Assembly (NCBI RefSeq): GCF_900199725.1
Contig: NZ_LT904904.1
Location: 1,537,483 to 1,601,482 of the forward strand
From: Cytobacillus massiliigabonensis
Lineage (GTDB): Bacteria > Bacillota > Bacilli > Bacillales > Cytobacillaceae
DNA length: 64,000 bases
Reading direction: 5' to 3'
Made by a program: the position numbers and the translations under genes. Positions 10,481 to 19,963 of this stretch are shown one piece after another. The notes beneath the pieces are model-generated. The model did no database searches. It had not been told where the DNA came from and was given only the letters and a program-made list of their open reading frames with translations. The number at the start of each line of letters is the position of its first letter. The stretch's first letter is position 1.

Positions 10481-12289
10481 ATGGCAGAGCGCATCGCCGA
10501 GGAAAAAGTGAATGAAATTCGGCAAGCTGTCGATATTGTTGATGTAATTAGTGACTATGTCCAATTAAAGAAGCAAGGGCGAAATTATTTTGGATTATGT
10601 CCTTTTCACGGAGAGAACACGCCATCTTTTTCCGTTTCACCAGATAAACAAATTTTTCATTGCTTTGGCTGCGGTGCGGGTGGAAATGCTTTTTCATTTT
10701 TAATGGACCTTGAAGGATATTCCTTCCAGGAGGCTGCAGTGAAGCTTGCTGAAAAAGGGAACATTAAGCTAGAAATTGATTCTTCATCGATATCCGTTCG
10801 TAAGTCAGTCCCTCCAGATATTGAGCAAATGTTAGAAGCTCATGAGCTATTGCGTAAATTCTACCATCATCTGCTTGTAAATACAAAAGATGGTCAGCAT
10901 GCATTAGAATATTTGCTTGGCAGAGGCTTTACGATGGAATCGATTGAGAAGTTTCAAATCGGTTATTCACTGAACTCATGGGACTTTGTCTTGAATTTTC
11001 TAACAAAGAGAAAATTTCCAGTACAAGTGATAGAAAAAGCTGGTTTGGTTATTAAACGAGAAAGGGATGGAAAATATTTCGATCGATTTCGGGATCGAAT
11101 CATGTTTCCAATCTTTGATCGTGGCGGTCAGACGATTGCCTTTTCAGGAAGATCATTAGGGGCCGATGAGCCCAAATACCTGAACAGTCCTGAAACGGCA
11201 ATTTTTAATAAAAGTAAAATTTTATATAATTTTCATTTAGCAAGACCTCAAATGAAAAAGCTGCAGCAGGCTGTTCTTTTTGAAGGATTTGCCGATGTAA
11301 TTGCAGCAGACCGTGCAGCTGTTGAAAACGGTGTTGGCACAATGGGAACATCTTTAACTGAGGAACATGTGTCAGTCTTAAAAAGAAATGTTCAGTCAAT
11401 CACGATCTGTTATGACTCTGATCATGCGGGGATTGAAGCTGCATGGAGAGCTGGAAATATGATTTCCGAGGCAGGGATGCAAGTAAGAGTGGCTTTAATG
11501 CCGGACGGGTTGGATCCAGACGATTATATTGGTCAGTTTGGTAACGAAAAATTCCGCAAAGAAGTTATTGATGCAAGTGTCACTTTAATGGCTTTCAAGC
11601 TTCAGTATTATAAAAGGGGAAAAAGACTTCATGATGAAGGAGATCGTCTCCGTTATATCGAAGAAGTATTAGCAGAAGTAAGTAAGCTTGATAATGCAGT
11701 CGAAAGGGATCATTATCTTAGACAATTAGCGAATGAATTTACCCTTTCATTAGAAGCACTTAAAGAGCAGCTAAACCAGCTCTCCTTTGCTGAGAGGCGG
11801 AAAAATAATTCCAAAAGTAATGATGCAAAAATTAAGCTCCAGCCTATTACAAAGGCTAACCAGCTAAAGCCTGCGTATTATACGGCAGAAAGGCGCTTAA
11901 TCGCACATATGTTAAGGAACAGTGATGTTGCTTTTAAGGTTCAAGAGCTGCTTCAAGGAAATACCTTTAATATTGATGAGCATCAAGCAGTTATCACCTA
12001 TTTACTTGGTTTTTATGAAAATGGCCATTCGCCAGATCCTAGTGCATTTATTAATTTTATACAGGATGAAAAGCTTAAAAGAGTCGTTGCAAACATTGAA
12101 ATGATGTTAATAAATGAAGAGTTAAGCGAGCAGGAATTAATGGATTACATGAAACAGGTGTTTAATTATCAAAAAATGTTAAAGATAAAAGAAAAAATGT
12201 TTGAGGAAAAAGAAGCAGAGAGACAGGGTGATTTTGCAAAAGCTGCACAAATTGCTATGGAAATCATCCAGCTGCGAAAGTCTCTTTGA
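10481..12289 (+). CDS. dnaG: DNA primase
   Basis: 602 residues from ATG 10481, chosen over an in-frame ATG at 10430 because TGGAGGTGGTG precedes it and MAERIAEEKVNEI fits the family. An N-terminal CHC2 zinc finger (CPFHG...CFGCG) is followed by the TOPRIM core (VLFEGFADV, CYDSDHAG, DGLDPDDY) and a C-terminal helicase-binding domain. It makes RNA primers at the fork. Probable operon with sigA (macromolecular synthesis operon). Confidence 0.97.
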   Translation: MAERIAEEKVNEIRQAVDIVDVISDYVQLKKQGRNYFGLCPFHGENTPSFSVSPDKQIFHCFGCGAGGNAFSFLMDLEGYSFQEAAVKLAEKGNIKLEIDSSSISVRKSVPPDIEQMLEAHELLRKFYHHLLVNTKDGQHALEYLLGRGFTMESIEKFQIGYSLNSWDFVLNFLTKRKFPVQVIEKAGLVIKRERDGKYFDRFRDRIMFPIFDRGGQTIAFSGRSLGADEPKYLNSPETAIFNKSKILYNFHLARPQMKKLQQAVLFEGFADVIAADRAAVENGVGTMGTSLTEEHVSVLKRNVQSITICYDSDHAGIEAAWRAGNMISEAGMQVRVALMPDGLDPDDYIGQFGNEKFRKEVIDASVTLMAFKLQYYKRGKRLHDEGDRLRYIEEVLAEVSKLDNAVERDHYLRQLANEFTLSLEALKEQLNQLSFAERRKNNSKSNDAKIKLQPITKANQLKPAYYTAERRLIAHMLRNSDVAFKVQELLQGNTFNIDEHQAVITYLLGFYENGHSPDPSAFINFIQDEKLKRVVANIEMMLINEELSEQELMDYMKQVFNYQKMLKIKEKMFEEKEAERQGDFAKAAQIAMEIIQLRKSL

Positions 12290-12307
12290 TTGACTTATCA
12301 AGTTAGA

Positions 12308-12380
12308 TGTCAGTCTAGCTAAAGCGTCTGCCATACGAATAAGAATAATCGTGGGTAAGCTCGGCGCTTTTCGTATTTCA
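12308..12380 (-). repeat. possible degenerate type A repeat
   Basis: Between dnaG and sigA the sequence starts GTCAGTCTAGCT and ends GGCGCTTTTCGTATTTCA, matching the ends of minus-oriented repeats (TGTCTAGCT ... GGCGCCTTTCGCATTTC), with a shortened unrelated middle. Weak evidence. Confidence 0.35.
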
Positions 12381-12398
12381 TGGAAGGAGGGGGACAAT

Positions 12399-13526
12399 AT
12401 GGCTGAAAAATCAGCTCGATCAAAAGAAGTTGATTCAGAATTGACCCTAGAACAAGTAAAAGAGCAATTAATTCAAATCGGAAAAAAGACTGGTGTCCTT
12501 GCCTATGATGATATAGCAGAAAGAATGGGTCATTTTGAATTGGATTCACATCAAATGGATGAATTCTACGAATTCCTTGGTGATCAGGGTGTGGAGCTTG
12601 TTGGCGACAATGATGAAGATGCTGACCCAAATGCACAGGAATTAGCTAAAGGAGAAGAAGAATTTGATTTAAATGACCTTAGCGTTCCACCTGGGGTAAA
12701 AATTAATGACCCTGTACGCATGTATTTAAAAGAGATTGGCCGTGTGGATCTCTTATCTGCTGAAGAAGAGATTTCCCTTGCCGAGCGAATTGAACAAGGC
12801 GATGAAGAAGCAAAAAGGCGCCTCGCTGAAGCTAACCTTCGCTTAGTGGTTAGTATAGCAAAGAGATATGTTGGCCGCGGCATGCTTTTCCTTGATTTAA
12901 TTCAAGAAGGTAATATGGGCTTAATTAAAGCTGTTGAAAAATTTGATTATCGTAAAGGCTTTAAATTTAGTACTTATGCTACTTGGTGGATTCGACAAGC
13001 GATTACAAGAGCGATTGCCGACCAGGCAAGGACGATTCGTATTCCGGTTCATATGGTTGAAACCATTAATAAATTGATTCGTGTACAACGTCAATTGCTT
13101 CAAGACCTTGGACGTGAACCATCACCTGAAGAAATTGCTGAAGATATGGATTTAACTCCTGATAAAGTTAGAGAAATCTTAAAAATTGCACAAGAACCAG
13201 TTTCCTTGGAAACACCAATTGGTGAAGAGGATGATTCCCATCTTGGAGATTTCATTGAAGATCAGGATGCTACATCTCCTTCTGAGCATGCTGCCTACGA
13301 GCTTTTAAAAGAGCAGCTAGAGGACGTTCTAGACACTTTAACAGATCGTGAGGAAAATGTATTGCGGCTTCGTTTTGGGCTTGATGATGGACGCACACGA
13401 ACATTAGAAGAGGTTGGGAAAGTTTTTGGTGTTACTCGTGAGCGTATTCGTCAAATTGAAGCCAAAGCACTGCGTAAATTAAGACACCCTAGCAGAAGCA
13501 AACGGTTAAAAGACTTTTTAGAATAA
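12399..13526 (+). CDS. sigA: RNA polymerase sigma factor SigA (RpoD)
   Basis: 375 residues from ATG 12399 after GGAAGGAGGGGG; an upstream ATG at 12351 is not used. Region 1.1 is at the N-terminus, region 2 has [20 protein letters not shown] and [13 protein letters not shown], and region 4.2 has [19 protein letters not shown]. The sequence after about residue 85 is nearly the same as B. subtilis SigA. It is the housekeeping sigma factor; promoters in this window match its TTGACA/TATAAT specificity. A strong terminator follows. Confidence 0.99.
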   Translation: MAEKSARSKEVDSELTLEQVKEQLIQIGKKTGVLAYDDIAERMGHFELDSHQMDEFYEFLGDQGVELVGDNDEDADPNAQELAKGEEEFDLNDLSVPPGVKINDPVRMYLKEIGRVDLLSAEEEISLAERIEQGDEEAKRRLAEANLRLVVSIAKRYVGRGMLFLDLIQEGNMGLIKAVEKFDYRKGFKFSTYATWWIRQAITRAIADQARTIRIPVHMVETINKLIRVQRQLLQDLGREPSPEEIAEDMDLTPDKVREILKIAQEPVSLETPIGEEDDSHLGDFIEDQDATSPSEHAAYELLKEQLEDVLDTLTDREENVLRLRFGLDDGRTRTLEEVGKVFGVTRERIRQIEAKALRKLRHPSRSKRLKDFLE

Positions 13527-13566
13527 ATTCTAAACTGAATTTCCTTTTTAGAAAAAGATTGCCAGA

Positions 13567-13609
13567 AAATAGTTTACTTCTTACAATAGAAGTAAACTAT
13601 TTTTTTATT
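13567..13609 (+). terminator. strong intrinsic terminator after sigA
   Basis: A stem of about 15 bp (AAATAGTTTACTTCT with its complement), loop TACAAT, then seven T residues. Ends the dnaG-sigA transcript. Confidence 0.9.
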
Positions 13610-13645
13610 TCTGAATAGGAAGTACAAATTTTTGAACTTTGAATA

Positions 13646-13768
13646 TTGTCTAGCTCCAGGCGCCATCGGCTCGAGGTCACAAGCCAATCCGTCAAGGAGG
13701 TTAAAAAACAACCTCCCTGCCGGCTCGTCTTGTGCTTGTCGCCGATAAGCGGGCGCCTTATGCTTTTC
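13646..13768 (-). repeat. type A hairpin repeat, single copy, minus orientation
   Basis: Read on the minus strand it has GGCGCC paired with GGCGCC, ATCGGC with GCCGAT, CACAAG with CTTGTG and an apical GGAGGTT/AACCTCC hairpin. Arm sequences differ from the copies at 3316 while pairing is kept. It ends about 16 bases before the next gene. Confidence 0.88.
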
Positions 13769-13784
13769 TAAGGATGTGTAACTT

Positions 13785-14312
13785 TTGAATGAAAATAGAA
13801 AGAATATCATTGTAAATGAAATTTTATCTTGGAAAAAAGCCCGAATGCTTCCAGAACAGTATTGCGACTATCTTTTAGCATTATATACTGAAGGGAATCA
13901 GCCAGAAATTTCAAAAAAAGGCATGAGTATAGGGGGTTTTTGGAAAAATCACTATCTTTTTATTTTGCTTCTTCCACTGACCCTTTTTTTAATCCATTTT
14001 ACTGAATTGTCTATTACTTTGCAAATGCCGGTACTAATTTTATTTGTTTTAGCTGGAATTATCGTAACAATTTATTTTTCTAGAAAAGGGATATTGCTGC
14101 AAATTCCAATGATTGTGTCAGCATTGATTCTATTGCTGACATCTGTTGAATTTTTTTCAAGCGTTTTCCCGGAAAGACCGATATTCCTATATTTCAATTT
14201 AATCATTAACTGCATTCTCTGGTTGCTGTGCGGCTGGAAACTAAAGCAGCTGGCCTTTACAATTTCAGGTGTATTAGGGTTAGTTTTACTCATTATTTAT
14301 ATTTTTGTATAA
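13785..14312 (+). CDS. conserved-looking integral membrane protein, unknown function
   Basis: 175 residues from TTG 13785 (AAGGATG upstream); no in-frame ATG is nearby. A soluble N-terminus of about 45 residues (KKARMLPEQYCDYLLALY) is followed by four or five hydrophobic segments from about residue 53 to the end. The N-terminal pattern resembles short cytoplasmic modules found before TM domains in Bacillus membrane proteins, but I do not recognise the family. It lies between sigA and the acyl-CoA dehydrogenase, flanked by a repeat. Confidence 0.7.
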   Translation: MNENRKNIIVNEILSWKKARMLPEQYCDYLLALYTEGNQPEISKKGMSIGGFWKNHYLFILLLPLTLFLIHFTELSITLQMPVLILFVLAGIIVTIYFSRKGILLQIPMIVSALILLLTSVEFFSSVFPERPIFLYFNLIINCILWLLCGWKLKQLAFTISGVLGLVLLIIYIFV

Positions 14313-14339
14313 TAAAATATTTTATAAAATTTTTAAATG

Positions 14340-14369
14340 TTGTGAAAATTGTCTAATCTCTTTTATAAT
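14340..14369 (+). promoter_or_regulatory. probable sigma-A promoter for the acyl-CoA dehydrogenase
   Basis: TTGTGA at 14340-14345, an 18-base spacer, and a perfect TATAAT at 14364-14369, about 40 bases before the ATG. Confidence 0.65.
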
Positions 14370-14411
14370 AGTGTTGTAAGCGTATACAACAAGTATAAGG
14401 GGGATGGACAG

Positions 14412-15554
14412 ATGAATTTTGATTTAACTTCTGAACAAGAAATGATTCTTAAAACGATACGTGAATTTGCAGATGAAGAGGTAGCACCGGGTGCTCTAGA
14501 CAGGGATCGCAATAAAGAGTTTCCAATTGATATTTTTAAGAAAATGGCTGACCTCGGTTTAATGGGTCTCCCATTCCCAGAAGAATATGGAGGTGCTGGT
14601 GCGGATACTGTAAGTTTTGCGATTGTTACAGAAGAGCTAAGCCGTGCATGCGGTTCGACAGGGATTACATATTCAGCTCACATTTCTCTAGGCGGTGCCC
14701 CGCTTTATTTGTTTGGTACAGAAGAACAAAAACGTAAGTATTTAATCCCTATTTGTACAGGTGAAACATTTGGTGCGTTTGGTTTAACAGAGCCAAGTGC
14801 TGGTTCGGATGCTGGGGGAACAAGAACAACAGCCGTTGAAAAAGATGGAGAATATATTATTAACGGCAATAAGTGTTTTATTACTAATGCAAGCTATGCG
14901 AAGCATTTAGCTCTTACAGCTATAACAGGTGAAACAGATGGCAAAAAGGAAATAAGTGCAATTATCGTACCGACTGATGCAGATGGATTTAAGGTAATTG
15001 ATAATTATGAGAAGATGGGATTGCATTCATCGAATACGACAGAACTTGTTCTTGAAGACGTGCGCGTTCCGACTGAGCACTTGCTCGGTAAAAAAGGCGA
15101 GGGCTTTAAACAATTTTTAATAACCTTAGATGGAGGCAGAATTGGAATTGGGGCAATGGCTGTTGGCATTGCTCAGGCAGCTTATGAGAAGGCTGTTCAA
15201 TATGCAAAGGAACGTCAGCAATTTGGCCGCTCTTTATCCAATTTCCAAGCGATTCAATTTAAACTAGCAGACATGGCCATGAAAATCGAATTGGCACGAA
15301 ATATGGTTTATAAGGCAGCTTGGCTGAAGGATCAAGGAAGACCTTTTTCAAAGGAAGCATCCATGTGTAAGCTTTATGCCTCTGAGATATGTATGGAAAT
15401 CACTGACCAGGCCGTTCAAATTCATGGCGGGTATGGATATATGAGGGATTATCATGTTGAAAGATATATGAGAGATGGCAAGTTAACTGAAATTGGCGAA
15501 GGTACATCCGAAGTTCAACGTTTAGTCATCGCCCGTCAAATCTTAAGTAACTAA
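14412..15554 (+). CDS. acyl-CoA dehydrogenase
   Basis: 380 residues from ATG 14412 after AAGGGGGATGG; an upstream in-frame ATG at 14349 overlaps the promoter. It is a typical FAD-dependent short/medium-chain dehydrogenase: FGLTEPSAGSDAGG at the FAD/substrate site, ERQQFGRSLSNFQAIQF, QIHGGYGYMRDY and the C-terminal GTSEVQRLVIARQI. It oxidises acyl-CoA to enoyl-CoA; chain length cannot be told from sequence. It stands alone with its own promoter and terminator. Confidence 0.95.
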   Translation: MNFDLTSEQEMILKTIREFADEEVAPGALDRDRNKEFPIDIFKKMADLGLMGLPFPEEYGGAGADTVSFAIVTEELSRACGSTGITYSAHISLGGAPLYLFGTEEQKRKYLIPICTGETFGAFGLTEPSAGSDAGGTRTTAVEKDGEYIINGNKCFITNASYAKHLALTAITGETDGKKEISAIIVPTDADGFKVIDNYEKMGLHSSNTTELVLEDVRVPTEHLLGKKGEGFKQFLITLDGGRIGIGAMAVGIAQAAYEKAVQYAKERQQFGRSLSNFQAIQFKLADMAMKIELARNMVYKAAWLKDQGRPFSKEASMCKLYASEICMEITDQAVQIHGGYGYMRDYHVERYMRDGKLTEIGEGTSEVQRLVIARQILSN

Positions 15555-15566
15555 TAACAGGGTAGG

Positions 15567-15595
15567 GAAAACTCCATCTAAGTGATGGAGTTTTT
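15567..15595 (+). terminator. intrinsic terminator
   Basis: AAACTCCATC and GATGGAGTTT around loop TAAGT, followed by a T-run. Confidence 0.85.
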
Positions 15596-15725
15596 GTCTA
15601 TTTTCCGAATTTGCTGTGACAAAGTTTGCTTTAGGTCTTTTCCTTCGGTAGAATTTAAAGTAGAATAGAGATTGTTTGTACAATTACTTAATATTTTGAT
15701 GTTCTTACATAAGGGAGGTTAAAAC

Positions 15726-16088
15726 ATGAAAAATACAGCAATGCCGTATCTTATTATCTTTGCATTCGGTATCGTAGCAATTTTCTTTATGTCATTTATT
15801 GGTCTAAATAACATGGATGAAATTGCTGCAGAAAAAGAAGGCGGCGGAGACAAAGCTGAAGAGCAGGTTGCAGCAAGCCCTGAAGAAACATATAAGCAAA
15901 GCTGTCTTGCTTGTCATGGTGACCAGTATCAAGGTGCTGTAGGACCAGCATTAACTGGGGTTGGTGAACGTCACTCGCAGGAAGAACTTGTAGATATCCT
16001 AACAAATGGTACAGCCAATGGAATGCCTGGCGGATTAGTCGCTGGTCAAGAAGCTGCAATGGCTGAATGGTTAATGACACTTAAATAA
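15726..16088 (+). CDS. cccA: membrane-anchored cytochrome c-550 (CccA type)
   Basis: 120 residues. An N-terminal transmembrane anchor (about residues 7-27) is followed by an acidic, Ala/Glu-rich linker and a small class I cytochrome c domain. The haem site is Cys60-x-x-Cys63-His64 and the distal ligand is probably Met100 in NGMPGG. The domain sits outside the membrane and carries electrons to terminal oxidases. GGGAGGTT precedes the ATG. Same position as in B. subtilis (between sigA and trmK). Confidence 0.95.
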   Translation: MKNTAMPYLIIFAFGIVAIFFMSFIGLNNMDEIAAEKEGGGDKAEEQVAASPEETYKQSCLACHGDQYQGAVGPALTGVGERHSQEELVDILTNGTANGMPGGLVAGQEAAMAEWLMTLK

Positions 16089-16097
16089 TTGATTAAA

Positions 16098-16133
16098 AAG
16101 AAAGTCCTTTGCATATGTAAAGGACTTTTTCTA
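16098..16133 (+). terminator. intrinsic terminator after cccA
   Basis: AAAGTCCTTT and AAAGGACTTT around loop GCATATGT, then a T-rich tract. Confidence 0.85.
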
Positions 16134-16202
16134 TACTTATTAAGACGAGCTATCGTTATGTGCGATGGCTATTTAAAATATGAAGGTATAAGTGGTGACT
16201 GA

Positions 16203-16910
16203 ATGAATACTGAGAAATTATCACAGCGGCTACAAGCTGTTGCAAACTATATCCCCAAAGGATCAAGCCTTGCTGATATCGGTTCTGATCATGCATATTT
16301 GCCATGCTACGCTGTAAAGAAGGAGATTATTCCGTTTGCTGTTGCTGGAGAGGTTGTTGAAGGTCCCTATCAGTCTGCAAAACGGCAGGTGAAGATGGAA
16401 GGGCTTAATGAACAAATTATTGTTCGAAAAGGAAATGGATTGGAAGTTATTGCTCCGGGAGAAATTGATTGTATAACAATTGCTGGAATGGGTGGTGCAT
16501 TAATAGCGAGCATTTTGGAAGACGGGAAGGAGAAGCTGGGTTCGGTTAAACGATTAATTCTCCAGCCGAATATTAGTGCTATGACGACAAGGCAATGGCT
16601 CCTGGGTAACGGGTGGGAGCTAATAGCAGAAGAGATACTTGAAGAGGATGATAAAATATATGAGATTTTAGTAGCGGAAAAAGGAGATCCATACAAACCA
16701 TATAAAAATTTACAGAAGGAGCTTTTACTTGGTCCTTTCTTAATTGAACAATTATCTGTTTCCTTTCAGAAAAAGTGGAAGAATGAGCTGAAAAATTGGC
16801 AGCGAATTTTGACCCAGCTGGAAAATGCAGCAGAATCGGAAGAAACAATGCTAAAGAGAAAAGAACTAAAAGAAAAGATTCAAATGGTTGAGGAGGTTTT
16901 GGATAAATGA
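16203..16910 (+). CDS. trmK: tRNA (adenine(22)-N(1))-methyltransferase
   Basis: 235 residues. The SAM-binding motif LADIGSDHAYLP (from residue 23) opens a Rossmann-fold domain; a helical coiled C-terminal tail follows (about 170-235). TrmK makes m1A22 in tRNA. Its stop overlaps the yqfO start by 4 bases (ATGA), the usual pairing. The ribosome-binding site is weak (GTGGTGA). A small hairpin near 16147-16175 precedes the gene. Confidence 0.95.
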   Translation: MNTEKLSQRLQAVANYIPKGSSLADIGSDHAYLPCYAVKKEIIPFAVAGEVVEGPYQSAKRQVKMEGLNEQIIVRKGNGLEVIAPGEIDCITIAGMGGALIASILEDGKEKLGSVKRLILQPNISAMTTRQWLLGNGWELIAEEILEEDDKIYEILVAEKGDPYKPYKNLQKELLLGPFLIEQLSVSFQKKWKNELKNWQRILTQLENAAESEETMLKRKELKEKIQMVEEVLDK

Positions 16911-18022
16911 AAAAGGTGAATGGGCATGAGATCATCCAGTTATTTGAGCAATTTTCGCCGAAAAGCTATGCAATGGAAGGAGATAAAATTGGTCTGCAAA
17001 TCGGAAGGTTAAATAAACCGATTGAAAATGTGATGATTGCTCTGGACGTGCTTGAGGAAGTAGTCGATGAGGCGATTGAAAAAAATGTGCAGCTAATCAT
17101 TGCCCACCACCCGCCTATTTTTCGTCCCTTGAAAGCAATTGCTACGGAAACGCCAGCCGGCCGACTAATAGAGAAGCTTATAAAGCATGATATTGCTGTT
17201 TATGCTGCACATACGAATCTTGATGTGGCAACTGGCGGTGTAAATGATATGCTAGCAGAGGCTCTTCAGCTCACGAATACAGAAGTTCTTTATCCGACAT
17301 TTGAAACAAAATTAAAAAAGCTAGTTGTCTATGTTCCTGAGGAAAATGCCGAAGAGCTTAAGCAAGCTTTAGGGAATGCTGGTGCGGGTGCAATTGGAAA
17401 TTATAGTCATTGTTCATTTTCTTCTTCCGGTATTGGGCAATTTTTACCGGGAGAGGCTACAAACCCTCATATCGGCCTAAAAGGAAGGCTAGAATCGGTT
17501 AAAGAAGAACGGATAGAAACAATTTTTCCAGAACACTTAGAGAAAAAAATTCTTTCGGCTATGTTTAAATTCCACCCATATGAAGAGGTCGCTTATGATC
17601 TTTACAGATTAGATAATAAAGGGGAAATACTTGGTTTAGGAAGAATTGGAGATATTCCGGAAATGACGCTAGAGGAGTTTGCTAACCATGTAAAACGCTG
17701 TCTTGATGTGAAAGGGGTTCGGGTCGTAGGCGACAGGACTGATAAGGTAAAGAAAGTAGCAGTTCTCGGCGGTGACGGCAATAAATATTTCACTTCTGCT
17801 ATATTTAAAGGTGCAGATGTGTACGTTACGGGTGATATGTACTACCATGTGGCACATGATGCGATGATGATGGGGCTAAATATTGTTGATCCAGGCCATA
17901 ATGTCGAGAAAGTGATGAAAAAGGGTGTTGCTATCCAGCTAGATAAAATGTGCAAGGAAAAGGGCTATGAAGTCTCAATCTTTGCATCTGAATTGCACAC
18001 AGATCCTTTTCAATTTATGTAG
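16907..18022 (+). CDS. yqfO: Nif3-like dinuclear metal centre protein (YqfO)
   Basis: 371 residues, the long Bacillus form: a Nif3/DUF34 fold split by a PII-like insertion (about 125-230). Metal-site motifs IIAHHPPIF and AAHTNLD lie in the N-half and DPGHNVE in the C-half. It is proposed to act as a GTP cyclohydrolase-like or metal-chaperone protein; function is unsettled. Translationally coupled to trmK. Confidence 0.92.
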   Translation: MKKVNGHEIIQLFEQFSPKSYAMEGDKIGLQIGRLNKPIENVMIALDVLEEVVDEAIEKNVQLIIAHHPPIFRPLKAIATETPAGRLIEKLIKHDIAVYAAHTNLDVATGGVNDMLAEALQLTNTEVLYPTFETKLKKLVVYVPEENAEELKQALGNAGAGAIGNYSHCSFSSSGIGQFLPGEATNPHIGLKGRLESVKEERIETIFPEHLEKKILSAMFKFHPYEEVAYDLYRLDNKGEILGLGRIGDIPEMTLEEFANHVKRCLDVKGVRVVGDRTDKVKKVAVLGGDGNKYFTSAIFKGADVYVTGDMYYHVAHDAMMMGLNIVDPGHNVEKVMKKGVAIQLDKMCKEKGYEVSIFASELHTDPFQFM

Positions 18023-18029
18023 AAGGATG

Positions 18030-18066
18030 AAAAAATAACTAGTCCCAGCTGGACTAGTTATTTTTT
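18030..18066. terminator. bidirectional terminator between yqfO and ispH
   Basis: AAATAACTAGTCC with its complement around loop CAGCT, with A-run and T-run on the two sides, so it can stop transcripts from both convergent genes. Confidence 0.88.
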
Positions 18067-18071
18067 AAAAA

Positions 18072-19010
18072 TTATCTCTTAATTTTAGGAAGAATTTTAT
18101 TTAATGGTACCTTCTTTTCTCTTGTCCAAGTAGAATCATCAGCAGGATCAAATTGCTCAATAAAGGCAATTACCTCTTTTGTAATTGGAGTCGGAGTGGA
18201 GGCACCTGATGTAACAGCAACGGTTGAAGCATCCTTAATCCAATTAATATCAAGCTCGGTTATATCCGCTATCCGGTACGCTTTTGTGTTAGCAATTTCT
18301 TCAGACACCTGTGCTAAGCGATTGGAGTTATTGCTTTTTGGATCACCGACAACGATCGTTACATCAGCTTGTCCAGCTTGCGCAGCAACAGCTTCTTGGC
18401 GAACCTGTGTAGCATTGCAAATTTCTTTATGAAACTCAGCATGGGGATACTTTTCTTCCAGCTTATCCATTACATCTTTAACATCCCACTGACTCATCGT
18501 TGTTTGATTAGTGACAACGATCTTTTCACTTTGAAGCTGCAATGCTTCTACATCTTTTAGAGATTCTACAAGATGAACGGCATGAGGAGCAACACCGATT
18601 GCCCCTTCAGGCTCAGGATGGCCTTTTTTACCGATATAAATAATCTGGAAGCCTTCTTTAACCTTTTCTTCGATTAAATCGTGAGTTCTTGTCACATCAG
18701 GACATGTAGCATCAAGTGTAACAAGCCCCTTTGCTTTAGCTAATTCTCTTACTTCTGGAGAAATGCCGTGTGCTGTGAAAATAACCGTACCTTTATCAAC
18801 CTTGCTAAGAATATCCATGCGGTCTTTTCCATCGAGTGTAATAATTCCTTCTTCTTCAAAGGCATCCGTCACATGCTTGTTATGAACAATCATTCCAAGA
18901 ATATAGATTGGCCGCGGCAGTGATTTATCAAGGGCCGCATTTCTTGCAATAACCATTGCGTCGACAACCCCATAACAATAACCTCGCGGTGATATCTTAA
19001 TGATCTCCAT
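18072..19010 (-). CDS. ispH: 4-hydroxy-3-methylbut-2-enyl diphosphate reductase
   Basis: 312 residues. IspH is the last enzyme of the MEP isoprenoid pathway, reducing HMBPP to IPP and DMAPP with a [4Fe-4S] cluster. Cluster cysteines are Cys12 (RGYCYG), the one in DATCPDV and the one in [10 protein letters not shown]. The catalytic TNQTTMS is present. GGGAGGG precedes the ATG. The partner enzyme ispG lies 7 kb away in the same window. Confidence 0.97.
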   Translation of the reverse strand: MEIIKISPRGYCYGVVDAMVIARNAALDKSLPRPIYILGMIVHNKHVTDAFEEEGIITLDGKDRMDILSKVDKGTVIFTAHGISPEVRELAKAKGLVTLDATCPDVTRTHDLIEEKVKEGFQIIYIGKKGHPEPEGAIGVAPHAVHLVESLKDVEALQLQSEKIVVTNQTTMSQWDVKDVMDKLEEKYPHAEFHKEICNATQVRQEAVAAQAGQADVTIVVGDPKSNNSNRLAQVSEEIANTKAYRIADITELDINWIKDASTVAVTSGASTPTPITKEVIAFIEQFDPADDSTWTREKKVPLNKILPKIKR

Positions 19011-19159
19011 ATTTCAAACCCTCCCAAATTTAAAAACATCTATAATAAAAGTTTGTCTTTTTTCATTTATTATTTGGTCAAAAAAAATAACCGATCCGTA
19101 TACTATTATATAGAACTTTTGCAAATAATAATACTAAAAGGCAGTTAAGGGAGAAAAGC

Positions 19160-19192
19160 GAAAAAATAAAAAGAATGCGGCTGCATCCTTTT
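19160..19192 (-). terminator. terminator for yqfQ
   Basis: On the minus strand AAAAGGATGC pairs with GCATTCTTTT (one mismatch) around a 4-base loop, then a T-rich tract. It overlaps the yqfQ stop. Confidence 0.7.
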
Positions 19193-19754
19193 ATACATAT
19201 AATTTTGGCACGGATTGCCCATTTTTTTGTACTTGTTTAGGTGAACTGATGTCCAGATCCACTTCTTTACTTTTTATTTTACTTGTTTTTTTAGCAGAAA
19301 CAGATGCAGTCTCTTTTTTTGTTTTTTCATCAGCTGAAGCTGTTTTGTCATCCCCATTTTTCAGCCCTCTGTAAAGTTTCCACATGGCAGGAATATTCTT
19401 TACGAGCGGTCCATACTGCTGCACCATTGGCCCCACTTGCTGGGCAGTATTTAAGACCTTCTGTGTGTTTGATAAAAAGCCATTGATTGCTGCAGGGTTA
19501 CTTAAAGCTTTCAAAATTCCGCCTGCTCCAGATCCGCTTGTTCCTGCTGCCCTGCTTGCTGCACCAGCGGCTCCTGCTGCACCTCTTGCTTGACCGCCGC
19601 CCATAAGTTTAGCTAGCAGACCGCCACCGCCACCCTGTCTCATTTGTGGTGCACCTCTCATCATTGACCCCATTGGAGGACGAGCTTGCATTGGCGGCAT
19701 GTATGATTGGGGAGGCATTCCTCCACGAAAAGGCATTCTCGGTCCATTCATCAT
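19191..19754 (-). CDS. yqfQ: YqfQ/VrrA family low-complexity protein
   Basis: 187 residues from ATG 19754 (GAAAGGATG upstream on the minus strand); a longer frame to 19799 lacks that support. The first 45 residues are rich in Pro, Met, Gly and Arg (MPPQSYMPPMQARPPMG), then a Gly/Ala tract (GGGGGLLAKLMGGGQARGAAG), a conserved segment INGFLSNTQKVLNTAQQVGPMVQQYGPLVKNIPAMWKLYRG reported here only by its start INGFLSN and end KLYRG, and a Lys-rich tail. The family includes the B. anthracis VrrA length-polymorphic locus; function unknown, possibly spore-associated. Confidence 0.85.
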   Translation of the reverse strand: MMNGPRMPFRGGMPPQSYMPPMQARPPMGSMMRGAPQMRQGGGGGLLAKLMGGGQARGAAGAAGAASRAAGTSGSGAGGILKALSNPAAINGFLSNTQKVLNTAQQVGPMVQQYGPLVKNIPAMWKLYRGLKNGDDKTASADEKTKKETASVSAKKTSKIKSKEVDLDISSPKQVQKNGQSVPKLYV

Positions 19755-19963
19755 ACTTTTAGCATCCTTTCTATATTCTAATACTAATAAAGTATGCATA
19801 ATTCCCGAATTGGTTTAGGCGGCTAAAAGCATAAATTCATGCCTGAATAAACTCAAAACATGATCAATCTAAAACTATTCTATAGTATGAGTGGTTATTT
19901 CTTTAAAACTTTATTATAATAACAGGATGATTATAAGAATCGACATATGAGGAGTTAAAAAAA